Assembly: GCA_964628455.1 (NCBI GenBank)
Contig: CAZVPD010000008.1
Coordinates: forward strand, 1-46,437
DNA length: 46,437 bases
Direction of reading: 5' to 3'
Origin: JAQVWU01 sp964628455
Lineage (GTDB): Bacteria; Bacillota; Clostridia; Oscillospirales; CAG-272
Each line of letters begins with the position of its first letter. Positions within the stretch are counted from its first letter, which is position 1. Shown here piece after piece: positions 1 to 8,985 of the stretch. A program made the position numbers and the translations under genes. The notes below the pieces were generated by a model, which ran no database searches, was not told the DNA's origin, and was given only the letters and a program-made list of their open reading frames with translations.

Positions 1-972
1 CCTTCTCGGCCAGGTCCATCCTTCACCGCCGTTGTAATCGTTTGCGGTTACAATCCCGTGAATGTTTGCCGCCTGAGGGGGATTCGAACGGCTGCTGTTC
101 ATAATAGTCCCGAAGTGATTTTTTGCCGTCAGCGTCACGCCCGCAAGGTCATGGCCCTTGAGCGACGCGAAGCTGATCAGGTATTCCGCTTCCGTCAGGC
201 AGGAGGGCAGATAACAGGTCTCGCCCTCAAACTCCGCCGACCAGACGACAGGGAACGAGGTGTCGGCAACGCAGTCGTTCTTGCCCCCTTCATCCCTGTA
301 CCTGAAATTCACGCCTTTGAGTTCTTCTGTTCCGCAAAGGATCTGCATATAATCCGGGATCACGCGGGAAGCGTCGAAAACCGTGATATCCGAAGGACTT
401 ACGCCCGCATGGCGTACAAGGGAAAGAAGCAGCGCCCGGACAGAAACAGGAGCGGTAAAGCCCATGTTGCTCTGCCCCTTCGAGTCGTTTACCCCATTCA
501 TGTTGACTTTTATTGCGATCTTTTCACCGGAAACATAACCGGTATCGCCTTTTCCCCGCCGGCCGTTGTGGTATTTAAACAGCGCTTCCCATGACTGCTC
601 TATGCCGTCCTTCCCGGCCAGGGCGACCACCGAATCGTCGGTCATGCGCTGAACGATCTCCTGATCGAAATTATTGGTATTCCACCAGTAGCCGCTGCCG
701 TCCCAATCCACGGAACCGGGGTCATGCGACCAGACGACACGGCCGGGATTTACCCCGACGCCCTCGCCCAGGGCCTTTGCTTCTTCCGCCTGTGCCGGTA
801 CGGAGGTCTCTGCAGGTGTATCGGCTGCCGTTTGCGGAACAGCCGCTGCTTTTGTGACATCCGCAGCCTCTTCCGACCTGCAGGATACCACGTTTAATAT
901 ATTTGCTCCGAGTATCGCTGTCAGAAGCAACAGCGTCATCATAAAAGAAATCCATTCGCTTTTTGTTTTCAT
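1..972 (-). CDS. DUF362-type lipoprotein, C-terminus cut by window edge
   Basis: The frame is open from the ATG at 972 to the window edge, giving 324 residues without a stop. The start has a GGAGGGT ribosome binding site about 8 nt upstream. A hydrophobic N-terminus ends in a lipobox-like VVSC (Cys31), so it is probably an exported lipoprotein. An acidic, Ala/Glu-rich linker to about residue 65 follows. The body then carries WSHDPGSVDWDG, YWWNTNNFDQ, VNMNG and TAKNHFGT segments typical, from memory, of DUF362 proteins. DUF362 has no assigned reaction; many members sit with iron-sulfur proteins, and a membrane polyferredoxin lies 10 kb away. It is transcribed divergently from the GH36 gene. 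Family assignment is fairly confident, function unknown. Confidence 0.75.
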   Translation of the reverse strand, partial: MKTKSEWISFMMTLLLLTAILGANILNVVSCRSEEAADVTKAAAVPQTAADTPAETSVPAQAEEAKALGEGVGVNPGRVVWSHDPGSVDWDGSGYWWNTNNFDQEIVQRMTDDSVVALAGKDGIEQSWEALFKYHNGRRGKGDTGYVSGEKIAIKVNMNGVNDSKGQSNMGFTAPVSVRALLLSLVRHAGVSPSDITVFDASRVIPDYMQILCGTEELKGVNFRYRDEGGKNDCVADTSFPVVWSAEFEGETCYLPSCLTEAEYLISFASLKGHDLAGVTLTAKNHFGTIMNSSRSNPPQAANIHGIVTANDYNGGEGWTWPRR

Positions 973-1007
973 CCAAACACCCTCCGGCCCTTATCGGCGA
1001 TATAAAT

Positions 1008-1036
1008 ATCATATAACATTTTAAAGCATAACGCAA
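1008..1036 (-). promoter_or_regulatory. Promoter of the DUF362 gene
   Basis: On the minus strand TTGCGT and TATGAT are separated by 17 bp, about 36 nt upstream of the start at 972. It lies back to back with the GH36 promoter, so one regulator could act on both. Confidence 0.5.
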
Positions 1037-1068
1037 TAGGTATGCCGAATATAATCCTTTCGGTGCGA

Positions 1069-1097
1069 TTGACAACGGCAGTCATTCCCTGTATAAT
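1069..1097 (+). promoter_or_regulatory. Consensus sigma-A promoter of the GH36 gene
   Basis: TTGACA (1069-1074) and TATAAT (1092-1097) are separated by exactly 17 bp, a perfect match to the housekeeping consensus. The start codon lies 37 nt downstream of the -10 box. Confidence 0.85.
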
Positions 1098-1133
1098 TCA
1101 GAATATCAAATATAAAACAAAGGACGGATCTGT

Positions 1134-3296
1134 ATGCCGTATTATTTCGACAGCGAACCGAGTAAAATTTCAAACAGCGAAACCGAAGGATTTCCGGTCT
1201 GTCACTACAGCAGCGGCGCCTTTACCTGGGAAGAAGCCCTTTATAAAGGAAACTGGTGCGCCGTTCATTCATCCGCACAGGGAATGGGCAACAGCCGGGA
1301 ACGCACAGTCGCGTTCCTCGAAAGTTTTCACGCGGATAAAAGCCACTTTGCATCCTTTGAAACAGAGATCGACGGGCTGAGGCTGCGTGATCACTTTGTC
1401 TTTGAAACGCAGTACGAAACACCCGCCAAAGAAAACCGGGAACATCACACGGTGGTGCTTTTCTACCCGAAGAAACAGCTGAGGCTGTATATACACACGG
1501 AAAACGACAACACCGGCATACTGGTCCGCCGGCTGGAAATCGAAAACGCAGGTCAAAAATCCTTTGCCGTTACGGGTATATTCCCGCTGGCGGGCATACT
1601 TTACAGGGAAACGCCCGGCAACTGCTTTACGGCGGAACACCTGCGGCCGAAGCACGAGATAGGCAGCTTCAGAGACAACCATTATCTCGGAGAAGGCGAA
1701 TTCATGTGGCAGCAGCTTCCGAAAGGGACTTTGAAATTCGGTTTTGAAAGGGCGGTCTTCAATCCGCCGTCCTACATGCTGCGGGATGACGTCTCCTGCC
1801 TGTATACCGTCATCCATATCGAAACCTCCATGATGACGCAGGCGGAATTCACGAAATGCGGCGAGTATTTATACGCAAGGCATGTATCCAATGCCGATTA
1901 TATCCATTTCAAAGCGGGAGCGGACAGACGCGCCACATACCGGACGGTAAAGCCCGGAGAACGCGTCGTCTCACCGCAGATACACTTCGGCCAGTTCTAC
2001 GGCGATGCCGACACATGCGTCAACGCCTTCAACAGGCACATACGAATCTCGGTGATGCCGGAGCGCAGCCAGGAGGTCCGGTTTCCCATCGAATACAACC
2101 ATTCGGCCATGACGGACAACTGCCAGATCGCCTTTCAAAAATTGTATGACGAAGCCGACATAGCAGCCGCGGCCGGAGCTGAGATCTTCGTGGTTGACGC
2201 GGGCTGGTTCGGCTCCGCTTCCAAAGGATGGCACATGCAGCGGGGCGACTGGTACGAGCACGAACTTCTCGGAGACGGCGACGACGGTTTGGCGAAAGTC
2301 TTCGGGCACGCAAGAGAACTCGGAATGAAGTGCGGCCTGTGGATGGAAGCGGAAGGAATGGACTTCGCTTCGGAGCTTGCGGCGGAACATCCCGACTGGT
2401 TTATTCGCGCATACAACCGGAATCTGCCGACGCTCAATCTGCTCAAGCCGGAATGCGGGGAATATGTATACAACTCTATAACCGGCATCATCAGAAAATA
2501 CAAGCTCGATCTTTTCCGCATAGACGGCGGGCTCAAGGAGCCGTCGGAAAGCGAAACCGAGGAAGGAATCGAAGGCACATCATGGCTTTACTTCGAGAAA
2601 TTATACGCGATCTTCGAACGGATCCGCAAAGAAAATCCCGGCCTTTATTTTGAGAACTGTTCCGGCGGGGGAGGCCGCAGCGACCTCGGGATGATGCGGC
2701 GGTTTGACTGGATGCAGGCGACAGACAACTTCGCACCGGAAGCTCAGCTGCGCACCGTTTACGGCATGTCGTATGCCCTGGCGCCCGAGCAGCTGCTCTC
2801 CATCACCGGCGCTTTTATGCGCCATCAGACAGACGCTGATTTCGCGGCGCGCTCCTCCCTGATCGGACGTCCCGAAATATCGGGAATAGCCGACAAAAAA
2901 GAACACATCCATCCGGTCTGCCTGCGCGCATGGCACAAAGCGCTCAGGCTTTACCGCGAAGAAATCAGGCCGATGCTCGATACCTGCCTCATATACCACC
3001 ATACCCCGCCGGAAAACTATATGCAAAAGGGGGAGTGGCTTGTTCTGGAATTATGCACGCCCGAAGGGGATAAGTCCATCATCGAACTGTTCCGCCTCGA
3101 AGGAGCGGAAGACGGGAATTACCGCGTATATCCGAGAGGATTAAGCGCGTCGGGCACATGCGAGGTTTACAGCGACAACAGGGGGCCGGAAGAAAATTAT
3201 ACAGCCGATAGCCACCGGCTGCTGTCCGAAGGCATCGGAGTCCGCCTTGCGGGAAAGATGACCAGCGAGATCCTTGTGATCAAAAAAGTAAAATAA
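1134..3296 (+). CDS. Alpha-galactosidase, glycoside hydrolase family 36
   Basis: This 720-residue protein has the length and layout of GH36: an N-terminal beta-sandwich (about 1-310), a TIM barrel and a small C-terminal sheet. It should release terminal alpha-galactose from oligosaccharides by a retaining mechanism. Visible motifs are VDAGWFG (about residue 351), GLWMEAEGM and the nucleophile in LFRIDGG (Asp464), in place of the usual KWD. The CSGGGGRSD block is followed by the acid/base in QATDN (Asp531). There is no signal peptide, so it should act in the cytoplasm. The ATG at 1134 follows an AAGGACGG ribosome binding site and a consensus promoter. Two binding-protein genes follow, the first from its own promoter, suggesting uptake of an alpha-galactoside before hydrolysis. 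Confidence 0.9.
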   Translation: MPYYFDSEPSKISNSETEGFPVCHYSSGAFTWEEALYKGNWCAVHSSAQGMGNSRERTVAFLESFHADKSHFASFETEIDGLRLRDHFVFETQYETPAKENREHHTVVLFYPKKQLRLYIHTENDNTGILVRRLEIENAGQKSFAVTGIFPLAGILYRETPGNCFTAEHLRPKHEIGSFRDNHYLGEGEFMWQQLPKGTLKFGFERAVFNPPSYMLRDDVSCLYTVIHIETSMMTQAEFTKCGEYLYARHVSNADYIHFKAGADRRATYRTVKPGERVVSPQIHFGQFYGDADTCVNAFNRHIRISVMPERSQEVRFPIEYNHSAMTDNCQIAFQKLYDEADIAAAAGAEIFVVDAGWFGSASKGWHMQRGDWYEHELLGDGDDGLAKVFGHARELGMKCGLWMEAEGMDFASELAAEHPDWFIRAYNRNLPTLNLLKPECGEYVYNSITGIIRKYKLDLFRIDGGLKEPSESETEEGIEGTSWLYFEKLYAIFERIRKENPGLYFENCSGGGGRSDLGMMRRFDWMQATDNFAPEAQLRTVYGMSYALAPEQLLSITGAFMRHQTDADFAARSSLIGRPEISGIADKKEHIHPVCLRAWHKALRLYREEIRPMLDTCLIYHHTPPENYMQKGEWLVLELCTPEGDKSIIELFRLEGAEDGNYRVYPRGLSASGTCEVYSDNRGPEENYTADSHRLLSEGIGVRLAGKMTSEILVIKKVK

Positions 3297-3355
3297 AAAA
3301 AGCGACAAATCCGGAAGGATGCCTTAAGCCCTGTCCGTACCGACTGAAAAACAGA

Positions 3356-3384
3356 TTGACATAATGTTCACAGAATGTTATAAT
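3356..3384 (+). promoter_or_regulatory. Consensus sigma-A promoter of the first binding-protein gene
   Basis: TTGACA (3356-3361), a 17-bp spacer and TATAAT (3379-3384) form a perfect consensus. The leader to the start at 3474 is about 80 nt and holds spaced ACAAC and GTTGT arms that could be an operator. Confidence 0.85.
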
Positions 3385-3473
3385 AACCGTAACAACTGTC
3401 AAGCGAGAACCGTTGTATTTCCCCGCTCAGATATTAACCGACATGCGTAAACCGAAACAAAGGGGTGTTTATT

Positions 3474-4940
3474 ATGTTACGTAAAACAACAGCGGCATTT
3501 TTAATATTCTGTATCCTCCTGCCTTTTACGGGATGCGGCGGCAGCAAAGAAAACGATACAGCTGCCGATTCCGCCACGTCCGCAGAAAGCACGGAAGCGG
3601 AAGAGACCCGTTTATACCCCGAACTGCCTGATGCCGATTTTGAAGGTCATAATTTTGTTTTTCTGCACTGGAACATCGAAGGATGGCGTAAATGGGACGA
3701 TATAGCGGTCGCGGAAATGGACGGGGAAGTGGTAAACGATGCCGTCTATATGCGGAACGAGGTCATCAAGGACCGTTATAACTGTCTGATCGACGTCGAA
3801 TACCAAGAATATCAGGCTTGCCGCGCAACATACAACAAAGTGGTGAAAGCGGGTGAGGACGCATATACCGGAGTATACAGCATGGGCCATGACATCGCAG
3901 CTATTTACAGCATGAATCTCTTTTACAATCTTCTTGAGATACCATATCTGAATTTATCCAATCCCTGGTGGGATCAAAAAGCTGTTGACAGCCTGACAGT
4001 CGGGAAAGTGCTGCATTTCGTGACATCGGATATTACCGTTCTCGACAAAAGCGCGACATCATGCATTTATTTCAATAAGGCAGTCGCCGCGGATTTCAAT
4101 ATTTCAAGCATCTACGAGCATATCTGTCGGAACACCTGGACATTTGACAAACTTGTCGAACTGGGCAAATCCGTAACGGCAGACATCGACGGAAATTCCG
4201 TTTACGACGATAAGGACCGGTTCGGCGCGATAGGCGGAGACGACCCCGTTTATATGCTTTTTCACGGGGGCGGCGGCCGTTATATTTTAAAAGACGCGGA
4301 TAATTACCCGTATATCGCATTCAATACCGAAAAAAACTATTCGATGGTCATCGATATCCTCGAAAAACTGATGTATGACGAACAGCTTTACTATAATGCA
4401 TGGCTGAAGCCGACAAGCAGCGGAAATTCGCTTGTCAAGATGTTTGCAGCCAATCAGTCGCTTTTCTATATAGAACGGATCACCGAAACCATGAACCTGC
4501 GCAATATGGAAGCCGATTTCGGCATTGTTCCGATACCGAAATACAAGGAAGAACAGGAAGAATACGGCTGCACCGTCTCGGCGTTCGGAGGCGGTTATCT
4601 GAGCGTGCCGATCGTAACGGGGGATGCCGAACGCACTGGGATCCTGCTTGAAGCACTCGCGGCAGAATCGTGCTATACGGTCCAGCCCGCTTTTTACGAC
4701 GTCGTGATCAAAGACAAATTCACACGCGACGCGGAAAGCACCGATATGCTCGATATCATCGTAAAATGCCGTGTCTACGATCTGGGGGATATTTACGGGC
4801 TTGCCACTTTCAACGATAATTTTCTGCGTATCACGGCTACCGGCAAATCCGATATCGCGTCTTTTTACGCCAAGCATGAGAAGGCGCTCGGAACGGCACT
4901 CGATAAGTTCGTCAAACAGATCGAAGAGTGGAGCGCATAA
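3474..4940 (+). CDS. Solute-binding lipoprotein, paralog 1
   Basis: A 488-residue lipoprotein with lipobox FTGC (Cys21) and an acidic Ser/Thr/Glu linker. It then shows the pattern shared by six proteins here: LPDADFEG, VVNDAVYMRN, an NPWWDQ segment, CIYFNK, NTWTFDKL, an acidic DIDGNSVYDDKD loop, ADFGIVPIPK, EALAAES and MLDII. The CIYFNK to DIDGN stretch matches family-1 sugar-binding proteins of ABC importers. The ATG at 3474 is preferred over a GTG at 3465 because AAAGGGG ends 8 nt before it. Its promoter is separate from GH36. No permease follows; another paralog starts 52 nt downstream. The ligand is unknown, an alpha-galactoside being a guess from context. Confidence 0.85.
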   Translation: MLRKTTAAFLIFCILLPFTGCGGSKENDTAADSATSAESTEAEETRLYPELPDADFEGHNFVFLHWNIEGWRKWDDIAVAEMDGEVVNDAVYMRNEVIKDRYNCLIDVEYQEYQACRATYNKVVKAGEDAYTGVYSMGHDIAAIYSMNLFYNLLEIPYLNLSNPWWDQKAVDSLTVGKVLHFVTSDITVLDKSATSCIYFNKAVAADFNISSIYEHICRNTWTFDKLVELGKSVTADIDGNSVYDDKDRFGAIGGDDPVYMLFHGGGGRYILKDADNYPYIAFNTEKNYSMVIDILEKLMYDEQLYYNAWLKPTSSGNSLVKMFAANQSLFYIERITETMNLRNMEADFGIVPIPKYKEEQEEYGCTVSAFGGGYLSVPIVTGDAERTGILLEALAAESCYTVQPAFYDVVIKDKFTRDAESTDMLDIIVKCRVYDLGDIYGLATFNDNFLRITATGKSDIASFYAKHEKALGTALDKFVKQIEEWSA

Positions 4941-4992
4941 AACCAATATCCGAATCATCCTAATAAATAAACGACCGAAAGAGGCAGCATCC

Positions 4993-6456
4993 ATGAAAAA
5001 AGCCGAAACCATCCTGCTGTTCACGCTTTGCGCCATCGTTTTTATGTCCTGTTCGCAGGCGCCGGATGTACAAAACAACGAAACGACCGTGACCGGCGCG
5101 CAAACCGCAGCGGAAACCGAACAAACGATTTTCGATCTGCTCCCCGAACGGGACTTTGCCGGAGAAAATTTTACGGTTTATATCCCGCCCAACCCGGACA
5201 GCCCGGTGGATAAAGGGACATATGCCGCAGAGGTGAACGGAGAAACTTTCAATGACGCCGTTTACAACCGGAACCTTAAGATCGAGCAGAAATACAACAC
5301 GGCTTTCAAATTTATCATCGGCGATTCGTGGAACACCACATATGAATTTATGAAAAAGGCGGTCATGGCCGGAGAAAGCGCCGCGGACGTATACTTTACG
5401 CATGTGATCGCAAACGTCTCGACGATCATTTCCGATGCTCTGGTCACCGAATGGACCCATGTGCCGCATATCGATTTCGAACAGCCGTGGTGGAACCGGT
5501 CGGTCATACAAAACCTGAATATAGCGAATAAAAAATTCTATGCCGCAGGAAGCGCGTCTATCCAGGACCCGCTGGTCCTGCTGTTCAACAAAACCATGCT
5601 TGAAAGCTATAATCTTGCCGATCCCTATGAGCTGGTGCGAAGCGGGGCCTGGACATTTGAAAAACTCTCCGAACTGGCCGAAGCCGCTGCCGCCGACTTA
5701 AACGGCGACGGGGAGTTTACCAAAGACGACCAGTTCGGCCTGGAATACGGCATCCACTGGCAGATCCCGGCGCTTATGTATGCGTGCGACGAAGTAACGA
5801 TCAAACTTGACGAAAACGGATATCCGACGGTCAATATCGATTCCGAAAAAATGTTCGGTATTTTCGATAAAATATACAGCCTGCTGTTTACGGGTGACAA
5901 AACCTACTGTTACGACGGCAACATCACGGAAACGGCGAATATCCCGCATATAGGCATCGCATCGGGGCGCGTGCTGTTCTGTCAGTGGAACCTCTTCAGC
6001 TGCGAAAAGCTCCGTGACTGCGAAGTCGAATACGGGATCCTGCCGCTTCCGAAATACGACGAAGCGCAGGGGAAATACGTAACCAACTCATGGACCGGCA
6101 TGTACTGCATACCGGTGACGGCAACCGAAGAACAACTCGATAAAACCGGAATCGTTATGGAATCCATGTCCGCCACGGGATACAGCGACGTGGTCCCTGT
6201 CTATTACGACAATGTGCTCAGCAATAAAGTTTCGCGCGATCAGGATTCATGCGACATGCTCGACATCATCCTGTCGGGGCTGGTTTATGACATGGGACTT
6301 AATTTCAACGTCGGTTCCAGCGCAGGCAGCTTTATGGGCGAAGTTCTTTACAGTCCCAAAAAGGATTACGCAAGCAGCGTTGCCAAACAGGTCGACAAAA
6401 TAGCGAAATCCTATGACAAATATTATCAGACCGTGACAGAAAAATACACCGGCTGA
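4993..6456 (+). CDS. Solute-binding lipoprotein, paralog 2
   Basis: A 487-residue lipoprotein with lipobox FMSC (Cys20). It carries the family pattern: LPERDFAGENF, TFNDAVYNRN, QPWWNR, LLFNKTMLESYNL, GAWTFEKLSELAE, DLNGDGEFTKDDQFG, YGILPLPKYDEAQ and DMLDII. The frame is open further upstream, but the ATG at 4993 has AAAGAGG at about 4978-4984 and begins the signal peptide. It lies 52 nt after paralog 1 with no promoter or terminator between, so the two are probably co-transcribed. They have clearly diverged, which fits different ligands better than simple duplication. A strong terminator at 6483-6530 closes the transcript. Confidence 0.85.
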   Translation: MKKAETILLFTLCAIVFMSCSQAPDVQNNETTVTGAQTAAETEQTIFDLLPERDFAGENFTVYIPPNPDSPVDKGTYAAEVNGETFNDAVYNRNLKIEQKYNTAFKFIIGDSWNTTYEFMKKAVMAGESAADVYFTHVIANVSTIISDALVTEWTHVPHIDFEQPWWNRSVIQNLNIANKKFYAAGSASIQDPLVLLFNKTMLESYNLADPYELVRSGAWTFEKLSELAEAAAADLNGDGEFTKDDQFGLEYGIHWQIPALMYACDEVTIKLDENGYPTVNIDSEKMFGIFDKIYSLLFTGDKTYCYDGNITETANIPHIGIASGRVLFCQWNLFSCEKLRDCEVEYGILPLPKYDEAQGKYVTNSWTGMYCIPVTATEEQLDKTGIVMESMSATGYSDVVPVYYDNVLSNKVSRDQDSCDMLDIILSGLVYDMGLNFNVGSSAGSFMGEVLYSPKKDYASSVAKQVDKIAKSYDKYYQTVTEKYTG

Positions 6457-6482
6457 TCTCCGATCTCCGATAACCAATAAAG

Positions 6483-6530
6483 CACAACGGCGCAATCACA
6501 TAAAAAGTGACGGCGCCGTTGTGTTTTTTT
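6483..6530 (+). terminator. Rho-independent terminator after paralog 2
   Basis: An 11-bp perfect stem (6483-6493 with 6513-6523) carries a smaller TCAC/GTGA stem in its loop and is followed by seven T residues. Confidence 0.9.
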
Positions 6531-6559
6531 CAACATAAAAAACTATTTGCGAATACTCA

Positions 6560-6588
6560 TTGACAATATATTCCTTACGTTATATAAT
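6560..6588 (+). promoter_or_regulatory. Consensus sigma-A promoter of the GH78 gene
   Basis: TTGACA (6560-6565), a 17-bp spacer and TATAAT (6583-6588) again match the consensus perfectly. The sequence from the -10 box on, TATAATTCAGA, is the same as at the GH36 promoter. Confidence 0.85.
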
Positions 6589-6631
6589 TCAGATAACAAG
6601 TAAACAATAAAATTGCGACAGGAGTACGGAT

Positions 6632-8965
6632 GTGATATTCAGGAAAGCGAAAAAAATATTCCCTTCCGGAACGTGCGGACTCAATAACATTTTCGCGGGT
6701 TTTTACCGTCCGGTCAATCTGCCGGCTGTGCCGGAATCGGTAAAAGCGAATATCGCGGCGAGGACATTCTATAAACTTTACATCAACGGCGTTTTTGTTT
6801 CCTACGGCCCCGCAAGGGCCGCACACGAGCATGCCAGAATCGATGAAATCGACATAACCCCGTATTTGCGGACAGGGACCAATCATTTTGCGGCTGAAGT
6901 CGTCTGTTATACCAAACAGGCCCTTTGCGGCACGGGCGAAAACGGATTTTTCGCAGCCGAGATATCCGCCGGAGAAACGGTCCTCGATCATACGGACATA
7001 AACTGGCATACTTTTATGATAACAGAAAAGCTGCGGGACACGCCCGACTATTCGGGAGCGCGGTTCAGTTCCGAAGCATACAGGCTGACTCCGGACTGTC
7101 ATGCATGGCGGACAGGAGACCATCTTCCCGAAAGCGTTACGGCCGAAGAAACAGCGGATCCGGTCACCTATCTGCCGCGAACCGCGGCTTTTCCGGATTT
7201 TCATATCAGCAGATGCTTCCGGCTGATCCATACCGAAGGGGCCGGCCGCGCCCTGCTGACAGACAAGGCCGAAATATATGCGGCAGACCGAAACTCGGTT
7301 GATTTTGACGCGGGCACGCTGCAGGCGGGATTTATCGGGATCGACATCACGGTCGACGGCGATGCCGAGGCCGAAATCCTTTTCCCCGAAAAACTTGCGG
7401 AGCAGACAGGTGAACCGGAAAGCTTCTGCTCCTACAGCCATGTAAAGATAACACTGCAGCTGAAAAAAGGGCGCCACCGGTTCGAGAGTTTCGAGCCTTA
7501 TGCACTCCGTTACGTGAGGATCGGAATCAAAAACTGTCCGCATTATATTCTGTCGGATATCTATATACGTTCCTGCGCAATCAAAGACCTGTACGGCGGC
7601 TTTTTCAGCTGCGACGATGCCGACATCAACAGGATATACACCGCCTGCAGGAATGCCGTTCCGGGCAGCGCTTTCGATATCTTCATGGACTGTTCCGGCA
7701 GGGAGCGCGGAGGCTGGGCAGCTGACGCTTATTGGACATCGCAGGCAGCTCGCATGTTTCTCGGAGACGAATCGGTCGAAAAATGTCATCTTGAAAACAT
7801 GCTGGCCCCGTCTGTTCCCAAATACTGCGACGTCCATCCGGGCGTATATCCCGCCGGCGGAAAATGCGACATACACAACTGGACCATCATGTTTCTGCTG
7901 GAGCTGTACCAGTATTACAGGCGAACGGCAGACGCGGATTTTTTGGATAAACACAGGCCGATGGTCGAATGGACGGTTTCCACACTCGAAAAATACCGGA
8001 ATAAGTCCGGCCTGCTTGAAAACCTGGACCGGATCGTTTACGCGGACGGAACAACGTCGGGAACTCCGGAGGACAGGCAGCATGTACCCTATAACCGACC
8101 GATATCGGTTCCGACAAACGCGATGTACGCACTCGCGCTGAAGCAACTCGGCGATCACTATAAAAACGCCGCATGGACGGAAAACGCCGAAAAAATCCGC
8201 GCTGTATTAAAAAAAGCGGTGTCGTTTACGGACCGTGAAAACAACCTGTCGCTTCCTTCCGACGCATTCCAGATGGACGACGCGGGCAACATCACCCGCA
8301 ACGGATACTCATCGGAAGCAGCCCAGTACTACATCATGCAGACCGACCTGGTCACACGCGAAGAAGCTCCGTGCTATTATCGTTTTCTGCTGGACTGTTT
8401 CGGCCGCGCACCGTCCGTGCCGATCTCCAACACCAGATTCTATTTGACTTCCGATTTTCACATGGGTACAAATATAAGAATAGAGGTGCTGGCGAAATAC
8501 GGTGAGATCAAAAAGCTTCTTGATGAAATCAAGGCTTTTTCGCTGTATATGATCGACAACGGCCCGGGTACGTTATGGGAGGGATGGTCCCGTGATTCGT
8601 CCATGTCGCACAGTTTTGTATCCTGGTTCGGCATGATACTCGAGCGCGAACTCCTGGGACTGCATATACCCGACGCCGTCAACCGTACGATCGATATCAC
8701 ACCCCATCCGCTTCATCTGAAATGGGCGAAAGGGTTTATAACCGCCGGAGAGGGCGTCTGTTCGCTGCGCTGGAACAATACAAAAGATGCATTCAACCTG
8801 CATCTGGAAGTTCCGCCGGAATATACGGCGGAGCTGACCTTACCCGACGAGGTCCTTAACAGCCGGCGGACCGCGGAGATCAACGGCAGGAAACACATTG
8901 CGCTGCCCGCAAACGGGATCCTGACCGGAATCAAAGGACGTTTTGATTTTTCCAGTAAATTATAA
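6632..8965 (+). CDS. Alpha-L-rhamnosidase-like glycoside hydrolase, family 78 type
   Basis: A 777-residue protein with GH78 layout: N-terminal beta domains with the lectin-like YKLYINGVFVSYGPAR segment (about 50-65), a central (alpha/alpha)6 barrel and a C-terminal sandwich. The catalytic block DCSGRERGGW begins at Asp353, placing the expected general acid at Glu358. The second catalytic Glu fits TLWEGW (Glu650). Known members cleave terminal alpha-L-rhamnose by inversion. The start is the GTG at 6632, with CAGGAG 7 nt upstream; the overlapping ATG is out of frame. No signal peptide is seen, so it is probably cytoplasmic. A binding-protein gene follows after 20 nt, clearly in the same operon. 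Confidence 0.8.
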   Translation: MIFRKAKKIFPSGTCGLNNIFAGFYRPVNLPAVPESVKANIAARTFYKLYINGVFVSYGPARAAHEHARIDEIDITPYLRTGTNHFAAEVVCYTKQALCGTGENGFFAAEISAGETVLDHTDINWHTFMITEKLRDTPDYSGARFSSEAYRLTPDCHAWRTGDHLPESVTAEETADPVTYLPRTAAFPDFHISRCFRLIHTEGAGRALLTDKAEIYAADRNSVDFDAGTLQAGFIGIDITVDGDAEAEILFPEKLAEQTGEPESFCSYSHVKITLQLKKGRHRFESFEPYALRYVRIGIKNCPHYILSDIYIRSCAIKDLYGGFFSCDDADINRIYTACRNAVPGSAFDIFMDCSGRERGGWAADAYWTSQAARMFLGDESVEKCHLENMLAPSVPKYCDVHPGVYPAGGKCDIHNWTIMFLLELYQYYRRTADADFLDKHRPMVEWTVSTLEKYRNKSGLLENLDRIVYADGTTSGTPEDRQHVPYNRPISVPTNAMYALALKQLGDHYKNAAWTENAEKIRAVLKKAVSFTDRENNLSLPSDAFQMDDAGNITRNGYSSEAAQYYIMQTDLVTREEAPCYYRFLLDCFGRAPSVPISNTRFYLTSDFHMGTNIRIEVLAKYGEIKKLLDEIKAFSLYMIDNGPGTLWEGWSRDSSMSHSFVSWFGMILERELLGLHIPDAVNRTIDITPHPLHLKWAKGFITAGEGVCSLRWNNTKDAFNLHLEVPPEYTAELTLPDEVLNSRRTAEINGRKHIALPANGILTGIKGRFDFSSKL

Positions 8966-8985
8966 ACATACAGGAGGTTACCGTT

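Noticed and set aside
58..857. Plus-strand frames at the left edge
   Set aside because: They are the complement of the DUF362 gene, which has the family motifs, signal peptide and ribosome binding site.
6575..8158. A 527-residue minus-strand frame opposite the GH78 gene
   Set aside because: It has no family motif and arises from codon bias of the GH78 gene on the other strand.
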